A DNA stretch of 28,612 nucleotides from a virus. Below, in pieces: positions 16,474 through 23,271 of this stretch. Position 1 is the first letter of the stretch. Each line of letters opens with the position of its first letter. Location of the stretch: IMG/VR virus record IMGVR_UViG_3300036715_000303, positions 1 through 28,612 of that record; one strand, written 5' to 3'. Made by a program: the position numbers and the translations under genes. The notes beneath the pieces are model-generated. The model saw only the letters and a program-made list of their open reading frames with translations, was not told where the DNA came from and searched no databases.

Positions 16474-17039
16474 TTGAATTCGCTAGGTTTGACAGTAATG
16501 GTCGGTACATTGCAATGGTGATAGGCGATGAATGGGGAATGAAATTTGAAGACCTGACGCGCGTATATATCGGCAAGGTGGATTTGCAAACACAATATCA
16601 CGACATGACTACTGGGCTGCCAGCAGATAAAGGACCGCAGCCTTCAAAATTTCACGAGTTCGATTACGTCACGAAACAGTGGGTGGACCCACGCACGGTG
16701 CAGGATCACAAAGATGCAAAGTGGAAAGAAATCAAGATGAAGCGCGATGCTTTGGAAGTGGGAGGGTTTGTCTGGGATGGTTCGAAATTTGACAGTGACC
16801 CGATCAGTCAGAGCAGGATTCAGGGCGCGGTTCAACTGGCAACGATCACTGGCACTAGCTTTACAATTGACTGGACGCTTTTCGATAACACGGTTCGAAC
16901 GCTCAGTGCCGCAGATGTGATCGCTGTAGGGGTAGCGCTTGGGCAGCATGTAAACTCTTGTCATGAGCGAGCGAGAACCTTGCGACAGCAGATTGACGCG
17001 GCGACCGATGTTGCAGAGATTGAGTCAATTGCTTGGTGA
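16470..17039 (+). CDS. DUF4376-like tail-associated protein
   Basis: 189 residues from the ATG at 16470, which overlaps the tip protein stop (ATGA). A GTG at 16425 is in frame, but it lies in the upstream gene and has no better ribosome site. The N-terminal third includes FARFDSNGRYIAMVIGDEWG. The middle onward (about 85-180) has the DUF4376 pattern: a charged helix (WKEIKMKRDALEVGGFVWDG), then SKFDSDPISQSRIQGAVQLA, then DWTLFDNTVRTLSAADV and a terminal helix. Proteins with this domain sit next to tail fibre or tip genes in many phages and are often called fibre assembly proteins. The precise role is unknown. Its first 60 bases share the AT-rich composition of the tip gene end. Confidence 0.7.
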   Translation: MIEFARFDSNGRYIAMVIGDEWGMKFEDLTRVYIGKVDLQTQYHDMTTGLPADKGPQPSKFHEFDYVTKQWVDPRTVQDHKDAKWKEIKMKRDALEVGGFVWDGSKFDSDPISQSRIQGAVQLATITGTSFTIDWTLFDNTVRTLSAADVIAVGVALGQHVNSCHERARTLRQQIDAATDVAEIESIAW

Positions 17040-17043
17040 TGAC

Positions 17044-17072
17044 TTGTAAGCCGCAATTGACTGATATACAAT
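17044..17072 (+). promoter_or_regulatory. Sigma70-like promoter before the tailspike gene, with element copy 5
   Basis: TTGTAA (17044-17049) and TACAAT (17067-17072) are 17 bases apart, close to the sigma70 consensus. The spacer contains a degenerate copy of the recurring palindrome (AAGCCG-CAAT-TGACTG, 17048-17063). Transcription would start about 20 bases before the spike ATG at 17099. Confidence 0.5.
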
Positions 17073-17098
17073 GTCTTCAACATTCATAAGACGGCATC

Positions 17099-20000
17099 AT
17101 GGCACAATATAAAACCTTAGCATCGGTAACGAACGGTAGCCAGCAAGTTGTTATTTCTGGTCAGAACGCAGCCTTTCAAATCAAGGCGCGGTCGATTTTT
17201 ATGGTTGCATCTGAGCTTGTTCCTTATTTTGTCGCTACAGACGCGACATTTGATGGGACGAATACGATAGTGACGCTAACTGGCGCGTATCAGGGAGCGA
17301 CGCCGCTAATCAATCCAATCCCATGCGTTTTTTCTAGAGATTTTACATACCCAGACAACATACCCACGATTGCTCAGGGCGACGTTGGCACCGCCGCAAT
17401 CTTCACTTGTGCAATGAATCGCATTCAGGACATGATTCATTCCGTGTCGACGAGCGGTTTGGGACAATACGTCGATATGTATAACGCTGTTGTTGCCGCT
17501 GCTAACGTGGTTTCAGCGAATACGGCAACGGTAATAAGTGATGCGGCTATTGTCGCATCGGACAAAGCGTCGGCAGCATCGTCGGCAGAAAGCGCGGCAA
17601 CTTCTGCTACTTCCGCTACCGCGAGTCAAAATAAGGCAGCTCAATGGGCAGATGCAGACCTCAATATACAGGTAGAGGATGGGAAATACTCAGCGAAGCA
17701 TTGGGCGACAATAGCTAAAGCGACGGTTACGGGGATTTTAGTCTATCGCGGGTCTTGGGATGCATCGTCAGGTGTTTATCCTTCTGCTCCGACGCTTGGC
17801 GACTACTATAAAATTTCTGTTGCTGGCGCTATGGGCGGGATTCAGTTCGCAATCGGCGACTCAATGATCTTTAACGGCACAGATTGGGACAAGATTGATT
17901 CGTCGGATCAAGTGACAAGTGTGGCGGGGCGTCAGGGCGCGGTAGTGCTGACAAAGAGCGATGTTGGGCTTAGCGACGTCGACAACGTAAGCGATATCAA
18001 TAAGCCTATCTCCGCCGCACAACAGACCGCCCTGAATACTAAGCAGGACACCTCTGGCAAAGACGCATCTAACGGCTACGCTGGACTGACGCTGTTCAAA
18101 TTGAATCTTCGTAACGTCGCCAATACAGTCACAAGTTGGTTTACGAACTCAAACACCACTGCAAGAACCTACACATTGCCGGACAAGGACGGCACGGTCG
18201 CGATGACCAGCGATCTCACATCTGCGTCTATCAGTAACACGCCTTTTGGAAACATTGCCGCAACGACTGTGCAGAATGCGATCAATGAGCTTGATGCTGA
18301 GAAAGCTAAATTGGCAGGAGACGGGTCGCAGACGTTTGCGGTCGCGAATGCCACTTCGTCTAATCAGGCGGTTAATTTAGGACAACTTAGTAACGCTTCA
18401 ATAAACACGAATTTTAGTGGGTTAACAGTAACACAAAACATTACTTCACTTCCCGCTAATTATGATGTCGTTCAAGTTAAGTTGCTGCAAGCTACAACTT
18501 CGAAGGCGGGCGTGTCATTTACTTCTAGTGACTCACGAATTTTAACCGCTGGGCTTGGCCCGAACGGACCATTTATTCGTTCAGCTACTAACCCGCTAGA
18601 TTTAACGAATAACGCTGGCGTTTTAGTTCCCAACGCAGCAGCAAGTAATCAAGCCGTGAATCTCGGACAGCTTACAGCTTCCGCTGGCAGTTCCCTTGTG
18701 GGGTTCACTCAATCAGGTGCAGGAGCAGTTACTAGGACTTTACAGGCCAAGAGCAGGGAGAATGTAAGTGTCAAGGATTTTGGCGCTGTAGGGAATGGAG
18801 TAACAGATGACACTGCGGCAATCCAGGCGGCTATTGATTATGTTGCCTCTTTGGGCGGCGGCATTGTTGATTGTGCTGGTGGCAGATGGTTGATTGATTC
18901 TGCTGATGTTGTGGTAAAGAACGGAGTCACTTTGCATGGCCCGTGGAATAATCTGGGAGAGGCAGACAATATAGATTATTCAAGTATAAAGTCCGCGTTT
19001 GTCTTAAATCCTGTGTTTACAATTCGTTTAGCACAAGAATTTTCTGCTATTAAAGGCATGGGAATCTTTCGCAAAGGATTGTTTGCACCTGCCTCTATCG
19101 CGGATGCTACTACCCTCGTCAACAGTTTTGCAGGGAAAGCAATTACAGTAGGTTATGGAAATAGTAAAGACGCCTCAGATACCTATGCTGGGTACTGCTT
19201 AATCTTAGGTTTTCAGTATGCCTACTGGAATGACTATAACGAGCGCCCGCGTATTGAATATATCACAGGAGATTGTACTAACGGCATATACTTAAATCGT
19301 ATATATGATGTGAATCAGCTTTTTGGCTGCCACTTTTGGCCCTTTACAACCGCACATCAGTCTTGGACGTTTTCTGGAGATGCTGGCTGGAGAAGGCAAG
19401 GGACTGCATACTATTTTGGGCTAGGCGTAGATTGGGGCCAAGCTGTAAACTGTTTCAGTTATGGCTATGACAACGGATTCTGGATTACTGGCAGCGATAA
19501 CGTTGAGTTGCTAAATTGCGGGGCTGATGGGCATAAGAACGATAATACTTACTCAGTTGGGTATCGAATTGAAAGTACCACAAAAAACGCAAGTTTGATT
19601 GGATGCAAGGCAGCATCTAAAAATACCAGCGTTCTTATTAACATTTCTGGAGGCGGTGATTCCCAGTGTGTGAAGATTACTGGCGGTAATTTGTGGTCAT
19701 GCTCAGCTGGTACTGGCAGTCATGTTTATGTTCAGAGTGGTGACGCTATCATCACCGGCGGCGTGGCAATGTTCGATGGGCCTGTAGGGGTTAAAACGGG
19801 TGCGGCAGCTGGAAATGTTACTATTGTGGGTAACATTTTTCAACTAATTAGTATGCCATATTCCTTGGTAAATACAAATATCAGCATTGTTCATAGCAAC
19901 TCATTCTATAACTGTGCCGATGCAAGTGTAGGTGCGCAGTTAAACTTCAGTAATACCTATGAGGCTATTTCCCATTCAATATTTGGGACATCGGGTATTA

Positions 20001-20761
20001 ATGGAGGATTATTCTCTAGGCAAGCCGCTGGTAGTGCTGCAGCACCATTAGCATCCCCAAACGGTGGACAAGCCGGAAGAATCATTGCGCAGTTCCACGA
20101 CGGCACAACTTTTGGGACGGCAGGGCATACCCGTTTTACACTTAGGGCAGCCCCAAGTGCTGGGTCAACACCTGGTGGTTATATTATTGCGACTACGCCG
20201 GCCGGTTCTTCTGTCCCCGTTGATAGAGTAGCTGTCAATGAAAGTGGTGACTTTTATCCAGCGACAGACAATGCATATTTGTGTGGGACACCTAGTAATC
20301 GCTGGTCAGCAATTTACGCAGCAAATGGTACTGTTCAGACCTCAGACGCCAGAACAAAAACTGATATTACTGACGCATCCCTTGGTTTGGAATTTATCAA
20401 TAGTTTGCGCCCAGTCTCCTATAAATGGATTGAAGGCGGCAAGAAAATAATTCGTCAGGTTTTCAGGGATATTAACGGTAACGAGTGTGACTTCAATGCA
20501 AAAGAGGCTATCCCGGCAGAAATTATTACGGAACTCAGCCCCGGTAAGCGAACCCATTGGGGGCTCATAGCCCAAGAAGTAAAGGCTGTTGTGGATGCCG
20601 CAGGGGTAGATTTTGGTGGGTGGGTGCTGCTAGATACTAATGATCCAGATAGTCAGCAAGCTCTACGATATGACCAGTTTATTGCTCCTTTGATAAAAGC
20701 AATTCAGGAATTGACTGCTCGCGTGAAGAAACTGGAGAGTTCAAATGAAACTGCTGGTTAA
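17099..20761 (+). CDS. Tailspike with pectate-lyase fold and self-cleaving S74 chaperone
   Basis: 1220 residues. Residues 1-115 are the particle-binding head. Residues 125-190 are an Ala/Ser-rich coiled coil. Residues about 205-320 include the common fibre motif VAGRQGAVVLTKSDVGLSDV. Residues about 555-980 begin with SVKDFGAVGNGVTDDTAAIQ, the signature of the pectate-lyase-3 right-handed beta-helix, and continue as a long Gly/Asn-rich solenoid. Such spikes usually bind and cleave a host surface polysaccharide; the substrate cannot be read here. The C-terminus is an intramolecular chaperone of peptidase family S74, with Ser1082 and Lys1087 in SDARTKTDI and the later GLIAQEVKAV. It should cut itself off at Ser1082 after trimerisation, releasing about 139 residues. 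From about 18360 on the DNA is clearly more AT-rich than the 5' part, a sign that the enzymatic part was acquired separately. Confidence 0.9.
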   Translation: MAQYKTLASVTNGSQQVVISGQNAAFQIKARSIFMVASELVPYFVATDATFDGTNTIVTLTGAYQGATPLINPIPCVFSRDFTYPDNIPTIAQGDVGTAAIFTCAMNRIQDMIHSVSTSGLGQYVDMYNAVVAAANVVSANTATVISDAAIVASDKASAASSAESAATSATSATASQNKAAQWADADLNIQVEDGKYSAKHWATIAKATVTGILVYRGSWDASSGVYPSAPTLGDYYKISVAGAMGGIQFAIGDSMIFNGTDWDKIDSSDQVTSVAGRQGAVVLTKSDVGLSDVDNVSDINKPISAAQQTALNTKQDTSGKDASNGYAGLTLFKLNLRNVANTVTSWFTNSNTTARTYTLPDKDGTVAMTSDLTSASISNTPFGNIAATTVQNAINELDAEKAKLAGDGSQTFAVANATSSNQAVNLGQLSNASINTNFSGLTVTQNITSLPANYDVVQVKLLQATTSKAGVSFTSSDSRILTAGLGPNGPFIRSATNPLDLTNNAGVLVPNAAASNQAVNLGQLTASAGSSLVGFTQSGAGAVTRTLQAKSRENVSVKDFGAVGNGVTDDTAAIQAAIDYVASLGGGIVDCAGGRWLIDSADVVVKNGVTLHGPWNNLGEADNIDYSSIKSAFVLNPVFTIRLAQEFSAIKGMGIFRKGLFAPASIADATTLVNSFAGKAITVGYGNSKDASDTYAGYCLILGFQYAYWNDYNERPRIEYITGDCTNGIYLNRIYDVNQLFGCHFWPFTTAHQSWTFSGDAGWRRQGTAYYFGLGVDWGQAVNCFSYGYDNGFWITGSDNVELLNCGADGHKNDNTYSVGYRIESTTKNASLIGCKAASKNTSVLINISGGGDSQCVKITGGNLWSCSAGTGSHVYVQSGDAIITGGVAMFDGPVGVKTGAAAGNVTIVGNIFQLISMPYSLVNTNISIVHSNSFYNCADASVGAQLNFSNTYEAISHSIFGTSGINGGLFSRQAAGSAAAPLASPNGGQAGRIIAQFHDGTTFGTAGHTRFTLRAAPSAGSTPGGYIIATTPAGSSVPVDRVAVNESGDFYPATDNAYLCGTPSNRWSAIYAANGTVQTSDARTKTDITDASLGLEFINSLRPVSYKWIEGGKKIIRQVFRDINGNECDFNAKEAIPAEIITELSPGKRTHWGLIAQEVKAVVDAAGVDFGGWVLLDTNDPDSQQALRYDQFIAPLIKAIQELTARVKKLESSNETAG

Positions 20762-20873
20762 GTTATTTGTTGATGGCAGTCAAGTTGATTATAAGCTAAT
20801 GTTGTTCCTCGACCTCATTACTCAGGTTGATGATGGGTATGCGCTAACTAACAGAGGCCGTGCGCTACTGTAA
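20745..20873 (+). CDS. Small protein overlapping the spike gene end
   Basis: 42 residues (MKLLVKLFVD ... LTNRGRALL), starting 14 bases before the spike stop. GGAG (20734-20737) is seven bases before the ATG, a better ribosome site than many genes here have. The product is hydrophobic in the middle (YKLMLFLDLI). No family is recognised. Small genes after spikes often encode fibre assembly factors or adaptors, but nothing shows this. The neighbouring -1 frame continues as sensible coding sequence after the TAA, so the 42-residue product may be a truncated form of a longer ancestor. Confidence 0.55.
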   Translation: MKLLVKLFVDGSQVDYKLMLFLDLITQVDDGYALTNRGRALL

Positions 20874-20965
20874 AGTTGGATGGCTCAGGCGGTCTGAAGA
20901 TAGCTGATGTCTGGCAAGAAGAATTGAAAATACAAATGGAACAATCAATCATAAACTGGATGTGA
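20873..20965 (+). pseudogene. Continuation of the small spike-adjacent gene in the -1 frame
   Basis: After the TAA at 20871-20873 the frame one base back reads VKLDGSGGLKIADVWQEELK and on to a TGA at 20963-20965, about 31 residues of plausible coding sequence. It has no start codon with a ribosome site and no slippery heptamer is visible at the junction (CTACTGTAAAG). A one-base indel in an ancestral gene of about 73 residues, or a sequencing error, explains it best. Confidence 0.4.
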
Positions 20966-20988
20966 ATACAGATAAGTAAGTAGGTATG

Positions 20989-21099
20989 GGCTGACAGTGA
21001 GCAGACTACGTTCTTTAGGTCGTGGTAGTTGGCACGACAGCCAAATCGAGTGTTCTGATTCGATTGACGTTCTCCCCGCTTTAGAGAACGGATTTTCTT
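20989..21099 (+). other. Non-coding segment with consecutive stem-loops before the lysis genes
   Basis: Three hairpins follow one another: GTCGTG/CACGAC (21019-21024 with 21033-21038), AATCGA/TCGATT (21044-21049 with 21060-21065) and CGTTCTC/GAGAACG (21068-21074 with 21084-21090). An outer pairing GGCT/AGCC (20989-20992 with 21039-21042) can enclose the first. The last stem is followed by GATTTTCTT and could act as a weak terminator. The lysis-gene ribosome site GGAG (21100-21103) follows at once. It could be a processing signal, attenuator or small RNA. Confidence 0.45.
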
Positions 21100-21112
21100 G
21101 GAGCAAGATTAG

Positions 21113-21586
21113 ATGAAGTACGCTGAAGTTCGTAACAAAATAAAATCAGGCGACTTGCTCGCGTGGGCAGGCACCTGTTTTCAGTGTCGCGTCGTGCGCG
21201 CATTCACCAATTCAACATACTCTCATGTGGGCGTGGCGTGGGTGATTGGCGGTCGCGTGTTCGTGCTAGAAGCGGTTACATCGGGTGTCAGAATTTACCC
21301 GCTATCACGCGAAATCCCATTTTACTTGCAACCTACTGGTGCTTTGTGGAATGACGAGGCTGAATCATTTGCTTTGAAACACGTCGGCGACAAGTACAGT
21401 CGTCTCGACGCAATCAAGACGTTTCTGCGCATGCCGATCAAAAACGATATGTGGCAATGTGCCGAATTTGCCCAGGCTGTTCTGAGTATGGCGAGCGTCA
21501 GACTGAATTGTGACGCGACGCCGGAAGAGGTGATGAAGGCCGCCGCGCGAGTCTGTGATACTGGTTTGGTTCTGGTTGATAACTAA
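21113..21586 (+). CDS. Permuted NlpC/P60-like (YiiX/YebB-type) cysteine hydrolase
   Basis: 157 residues, with GGAG nine bases before the ATG. The motif order is that of the circularly permuted papain-fold group: GDLLAW (13-18), then STYSHVGVAW with His38, then a strand FVLEAV (Glu53), and near the C-terminus MWQCAEFAQAVL with the putative nucleophile Cys116. Classical NlpC/P60 enzymes have Cys before His, so this is the permuted type (YiiX/YaeF). Members act on amide or ester bonds. Here, directly upstream of the coiled-coil/TM protein, endolysin and holin, a role in cell-wall or envelope attack is likely but unproven. No signal peptide is seen. The stop codon overlaps a copy of the recurring palindrome. 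Confidence 0.65.
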   Translation: MKYAEVRNKIKSGDLLAWAGTCFQCRVVRAFTNSTYSHVGVAWVIGGRVFVLEAVTSGVRIYPLSREIPFYLQPTGALWNDEAESFALKHVGDKYSRLDAIKTFLRMPIKNDMWQCAEFAQAVLSMASVRLNCDATPEEVMKAAARVCDTGLVLVDN

Positions 21587-21600
21587 GTCATTACTGATTG
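21585..21600 (+). repeat. Palindromic element copy 6 (before XhlA-like gene)
   Basis: AAGTCA-TTAC-TGATTG, with an exact left half and one change in the TGAC core. The spacer TTAC is identical to the copy at 26268. It overlaps the stop codon of the upstream hydrolase. Confidence 0.6.
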
Positions 21601-21624
21601 ATTTTTACAAGAAAAGTATTTATC

Positions 21625-22023
21625 ATGTTGGCAACTTACCGCAACGAAAATCAGATGACTGAGAAAGACTGTGACTCTTGTCACTATGCAAAAGAAAGCG
21701 GCGCGTTGAACGGCCAAATTGACATTTTGCAAGATGATATCAGCGACATCAAGAGCAGCATGGGAAAAATTGCCGATGCGGTCACGCGCCTCGCAGTGCT
21801 GGAAGAAAAGCATCAAACGACAGTTCTGGCGATGGAACGCATCATGACACGTATTGAGCGCGATGAAAACCGAATTGGTGAACTTGAAAAGGCGCACATT
21901 AGACAAGAAACAGCATTTGAAGCCTATGCAAGGGCAGTTAAGATGGCCTGGGCAGTTCTTGGCGCCGGCGTGCTGTATATGGGCAGTAACTTAATTCACA
22001 TTGTTGCCGGAGCAAAGCCGTAA
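21625..22023 (+). CDS. Coiled-coil protein with C-terminal membrane segment, XhlA-like
   Basis: 132 residues from the ATG at 21625, with a weak AAGAAAAG upstream. A TTG at 21598 and an ATG at 21655 are also possible starts. The N-terminus has a Cys pair (DCDSCHYAKES). Residues about 30-95 form a heptad-rich coiled coil (QIDILQDDISDIKSSMGKIA). One hydrophobic segment ends the protein (MAWAVLGAGVLYMGSNLI). This coiled coil plus C-terminal TM layout resembles XhlA-type haemolysin/holin-accessory proteins found beside endolysins. It could help release the endolysin or connect to the envelope. The TAA overlaps the endolysin ATG, so the two are translationally coupled. Confidence 0.6.
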   Translation: MLATYRNENQMTEKDCDSCHYAKESGALNGQIDILQDDISDIKSSMGKIADAVTRLAVLEEKHQTTVLAMERIMTRIERDENRIGELEKAHIRQETAFEAYARAVKMAWAVLGAGVLYMGSNLIHIVAGAKP

Positions 22024-22442
22024 TGATTACCGTCGCCGAATACTACATGGGCCGCGATGTTCAGTTCGACAACGAGTTGACTGCTGAACTTCGCGCCAAT
22101 GCCAAAGAGACAGTCAAGCGCACCAATGCCTTGATCGCCGCGCTTGAATCTGATGGCATTGAAGCTCCTGTAAATCCGGTCACTAAGTCTCAGTTGACGA
22201 GTGGTTGGCGTCCAAAAATTATAAATCAGACGACCTTTGGTGCAGCGCTGCATTCGAATCACATAACTTGTCAGGCAAGCGACATATTCGACCCGCACGG
22301 CGACATCGACAACTGGTGTATGAATAACCAGACCAAGCTGGCCGATCTTGGGCTATGGCTTGAACACCCAAGCAGCACAAAGGGATGGAGCCACGTTCAG
22401 ATTGTGGCTCCACATTCTGGCAATCGTGTGTTTTACCCGTAA
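22023..22442 (+). CDS. M15-family peptidoglycan peptidase (endolysin)
   Basis: 139 residues, a single catalytic domain without a separate wall-binding domain. It shows the M15A/VanY-like zinc site: SGWRP (60-64), then SNHITCQASDIFDP with His80 and Asp87 as ligands, and WSHVQIVAP with His124 as the third ligand. The spacing H-x6-D fits the family motif. GLWLEHP lies just before, as in phage M15 enzymes. These cut D-Ala bonds or the L-Ala-D-Glu bond in the peptide stem. No signal peptide is present, so it would depend on the holin gene downstream for export. It starts inside the previous stop (TAATG). Confidence 0.85.
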   Translation: MITVAEYYMGRDVQFDNELTAELRANAKETVKRTNALIAALESDGIEAPVNPVTKSQLTSGWRPKIINQTTFGAALHSNHITCQASDIFDPHGDIDNWCMNNQTKLADLGLWLEHPSSTKGWSHVQIVAPHSGNRVFYP

Positions 22443-22455
22443 AGGAAATGATTAA

Positions 22456-22902
22456 ATGGAAAACCTTAAATTATTTTTTCAGGCCATGCGTTTCGGCTCT
22501 CAACTGGCTGACTCTGCCATTTGGAAGAACCGACAGCAGTCAGGCAACGCAATTATCGGCGTTCTCACGGTCGGCGCAGCCCTGCTCGCACACAAAGGAA
22601 TTGTTCTTACGCATGAGGACATTGTTTCTATCGCTGGCGCTTTTTCAACTATTGGCTTCGTGTGGAATGGCTACCTCACACTCGCAACCTCTAAATCTGT
22701 CGGGTTCGGAAAAACAAGTGCAGACGCAACCGAGGCCGTCTCACAAGTGCAGCATGGGCCTATCGTTTCTGCTAAAGACGGTGGAGAGGCGACAAATACA
22801 GAACCCATTCGCAGCAACGAGTCTGAACCCAAACAAGGGCGAAGCGGATCAGACGCCTCCAGACCAGAATCAGGCTGGAGCAGTGGAACCATTATGGGGT
22901 GA
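22456..22902 (+). CDS. Putative holin with two membrane segments
   Basis: 148 residues, with AAAGGAA eight bases before the ATG. The N-terminal 30 residues are amphipathic and charged. Two hydrophobic segments follow at about 30-46 (NAIIGVLTVGAALLAHKG) and 56-76 (DIVSIAGAFSTIGFVWNGYL), the pattern of a class II holin. The C-terminal 65 residues are hydrophilic and low in complexity. This is unusually long for such a holin, and the region is overlapped by a second reading frame that encodes a lipobox protein. It lies directly after the endolysin, which supports a holin role: timed permeabilisation of the inner membrane. Confidence 0.65.
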   Translation: MENLKLFFQAMRFGSQLADSAIWKNRQQSGNAIIGVLTVGAALLAHKGIVLTHEDIVSIAGAFSTIGFVWNGYLTLATSKSVGFGKTSADATEAVSQVQHGPIVSAKDGGEATNTEPIRSNESEPKQGRSGSDASRPESGWSSGTIMG

Positions 22903-22942
22903 ACTGTCCGGCCTGAATGTTTTTATCGAGTGCATCAACTAA
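22613..22942 (+). CDS. Possible spanin-like lipoprotein embedded out of frame in the holin gene
   Basis: 109 residues in the frame one base ahead of the holin. The N-terminus MRTLFLSLALFQLLASC is a short lipoprotein signal with an L-A-S-C lipobox, so Cys17 would be lipidated. It continues polar and partly Pro-rich (NPNKGEADQTPPDQNQAGAV) to LWGELSGLNVFIECIN, ending 40 bases past the holin stop. AAGGAA lies 12 bases before the ATG. Lambda-type phages nest the outer-membrane spanin Rz1 in another lysis gene in the same way, but usually inside Rz, and no clear Rz partner is seen here. It could be an Rz1-like protein or a fortuitous open frame. Confidence 0.42.
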   Translation: MRTLFLSLALFQLLASCGMATSHSQPLNLSGSEKQVQTQPRPSHKCSMGLSFLLKTVERRQIQNPFAATSLNPNKGEADQTPPDQNQAGAVEPLWGELSGLNVFIECIN

Positions 22943-22959
22943 CCACCAAGGAGCATCAC

Positions 22960-23199
22960 ATGAACTACCTGCTTTTGATCCAAACAATGATTTCTTCCAT
23001 CCACGCCGTTGAGCAACTGATGCCTGAAAGCACTGGCAAGCAAAAATTCGACGCCGCAGTGACGATGGTCGAAGCTGTCGTCGGTGACGTTCAGCCCATG
23101 ATTCCGGCCCTGATGACAGTTGCTACGACCATTGTTAATGGTCTGCGTGCCACTGGCGTGTTTAAGGCCAAATCTGTTGCTGTCGTTGCTGCGAAGTAA
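22960..23199 (+). CDS. Small lysis-region protein of unknown function
   Basis: 79 residues from the ATG at 22960, chosen because a strong AAGGAG (22948-22953) lies six bases upstream. A GTG at 22930 in the same frame has no such site. The N-terminus is hydrophobic (MNYLLLIQTMISSIHAVEQL) and a second semi-hydrophobic segment follows (VQPMIPALMTVATTIVNGLR). The charge pattern does not give a clear membrane topology. It is the last gene before the late terminator, 20 bases downstream. It may be a second holin-like or structural factor; no family is recognised. Confidence 0.6.
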   Translation: MNYLLLIQTMISSIHAVEQLMPESTGKQKFDAAVTMVEAVVGDVQPMIPALMTVATTIVNGLRATGVFKAKSVAVVAAK

Positions 23200-23219
23200 T
23201 AAACGGCAGCAGCTCGGTG

Positions 23220-23247
23220 AAAAGCAGGCTGAGTAAGCCTGCTTTTT
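23220..23247 (+). terminator. Rho-independent terminator at the end of the late region
   Basis: AGCAGGCT (23223-23230) pairs with AGCCTGCT (23236-23243) around GAGTA. Flanking A-T pairs lengthen the stem to about 11 pairs and a T-run follows (23243-23247). It is a strong canonical terminator separating lysis genes from the replication-side genes. Confidence 0.9.
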
Positions 23248-23271
23248 CGTTTTGAGTATGGAGTTAAGCAC

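Noticed and set aside
20773-20792. AGTCAAGTTGATTATAA resembling the palindrome plus -10
   Set aside because: The spacer is three instead of four bases, the right core is TGAT, and it lies within the small coding frame.
20966-21112. tRNA or tRNA-like cloverleaf
   Set aside because: There is no 7-bp acceptor stem, T-arm or anticodon arm of proper size; the hairpins do not form a cloverleaf.
21598-21626. Sigma70 promoter TTGATT-N17-TATCAT
   Set aside because: The -10 overlaps the likely ATG at 21625, so transcripts would start after it. The region is simply AT-rich, although this would support a start at 21655 if real.
22385-22612. Upstream part of the frame that carries the nested lipoprotein
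   Set aside because: This part overlaps the conserved end of the endolysin and the holin start, lacks a ribosome site and has no signal sequence; only the part from 22613 is plausible.
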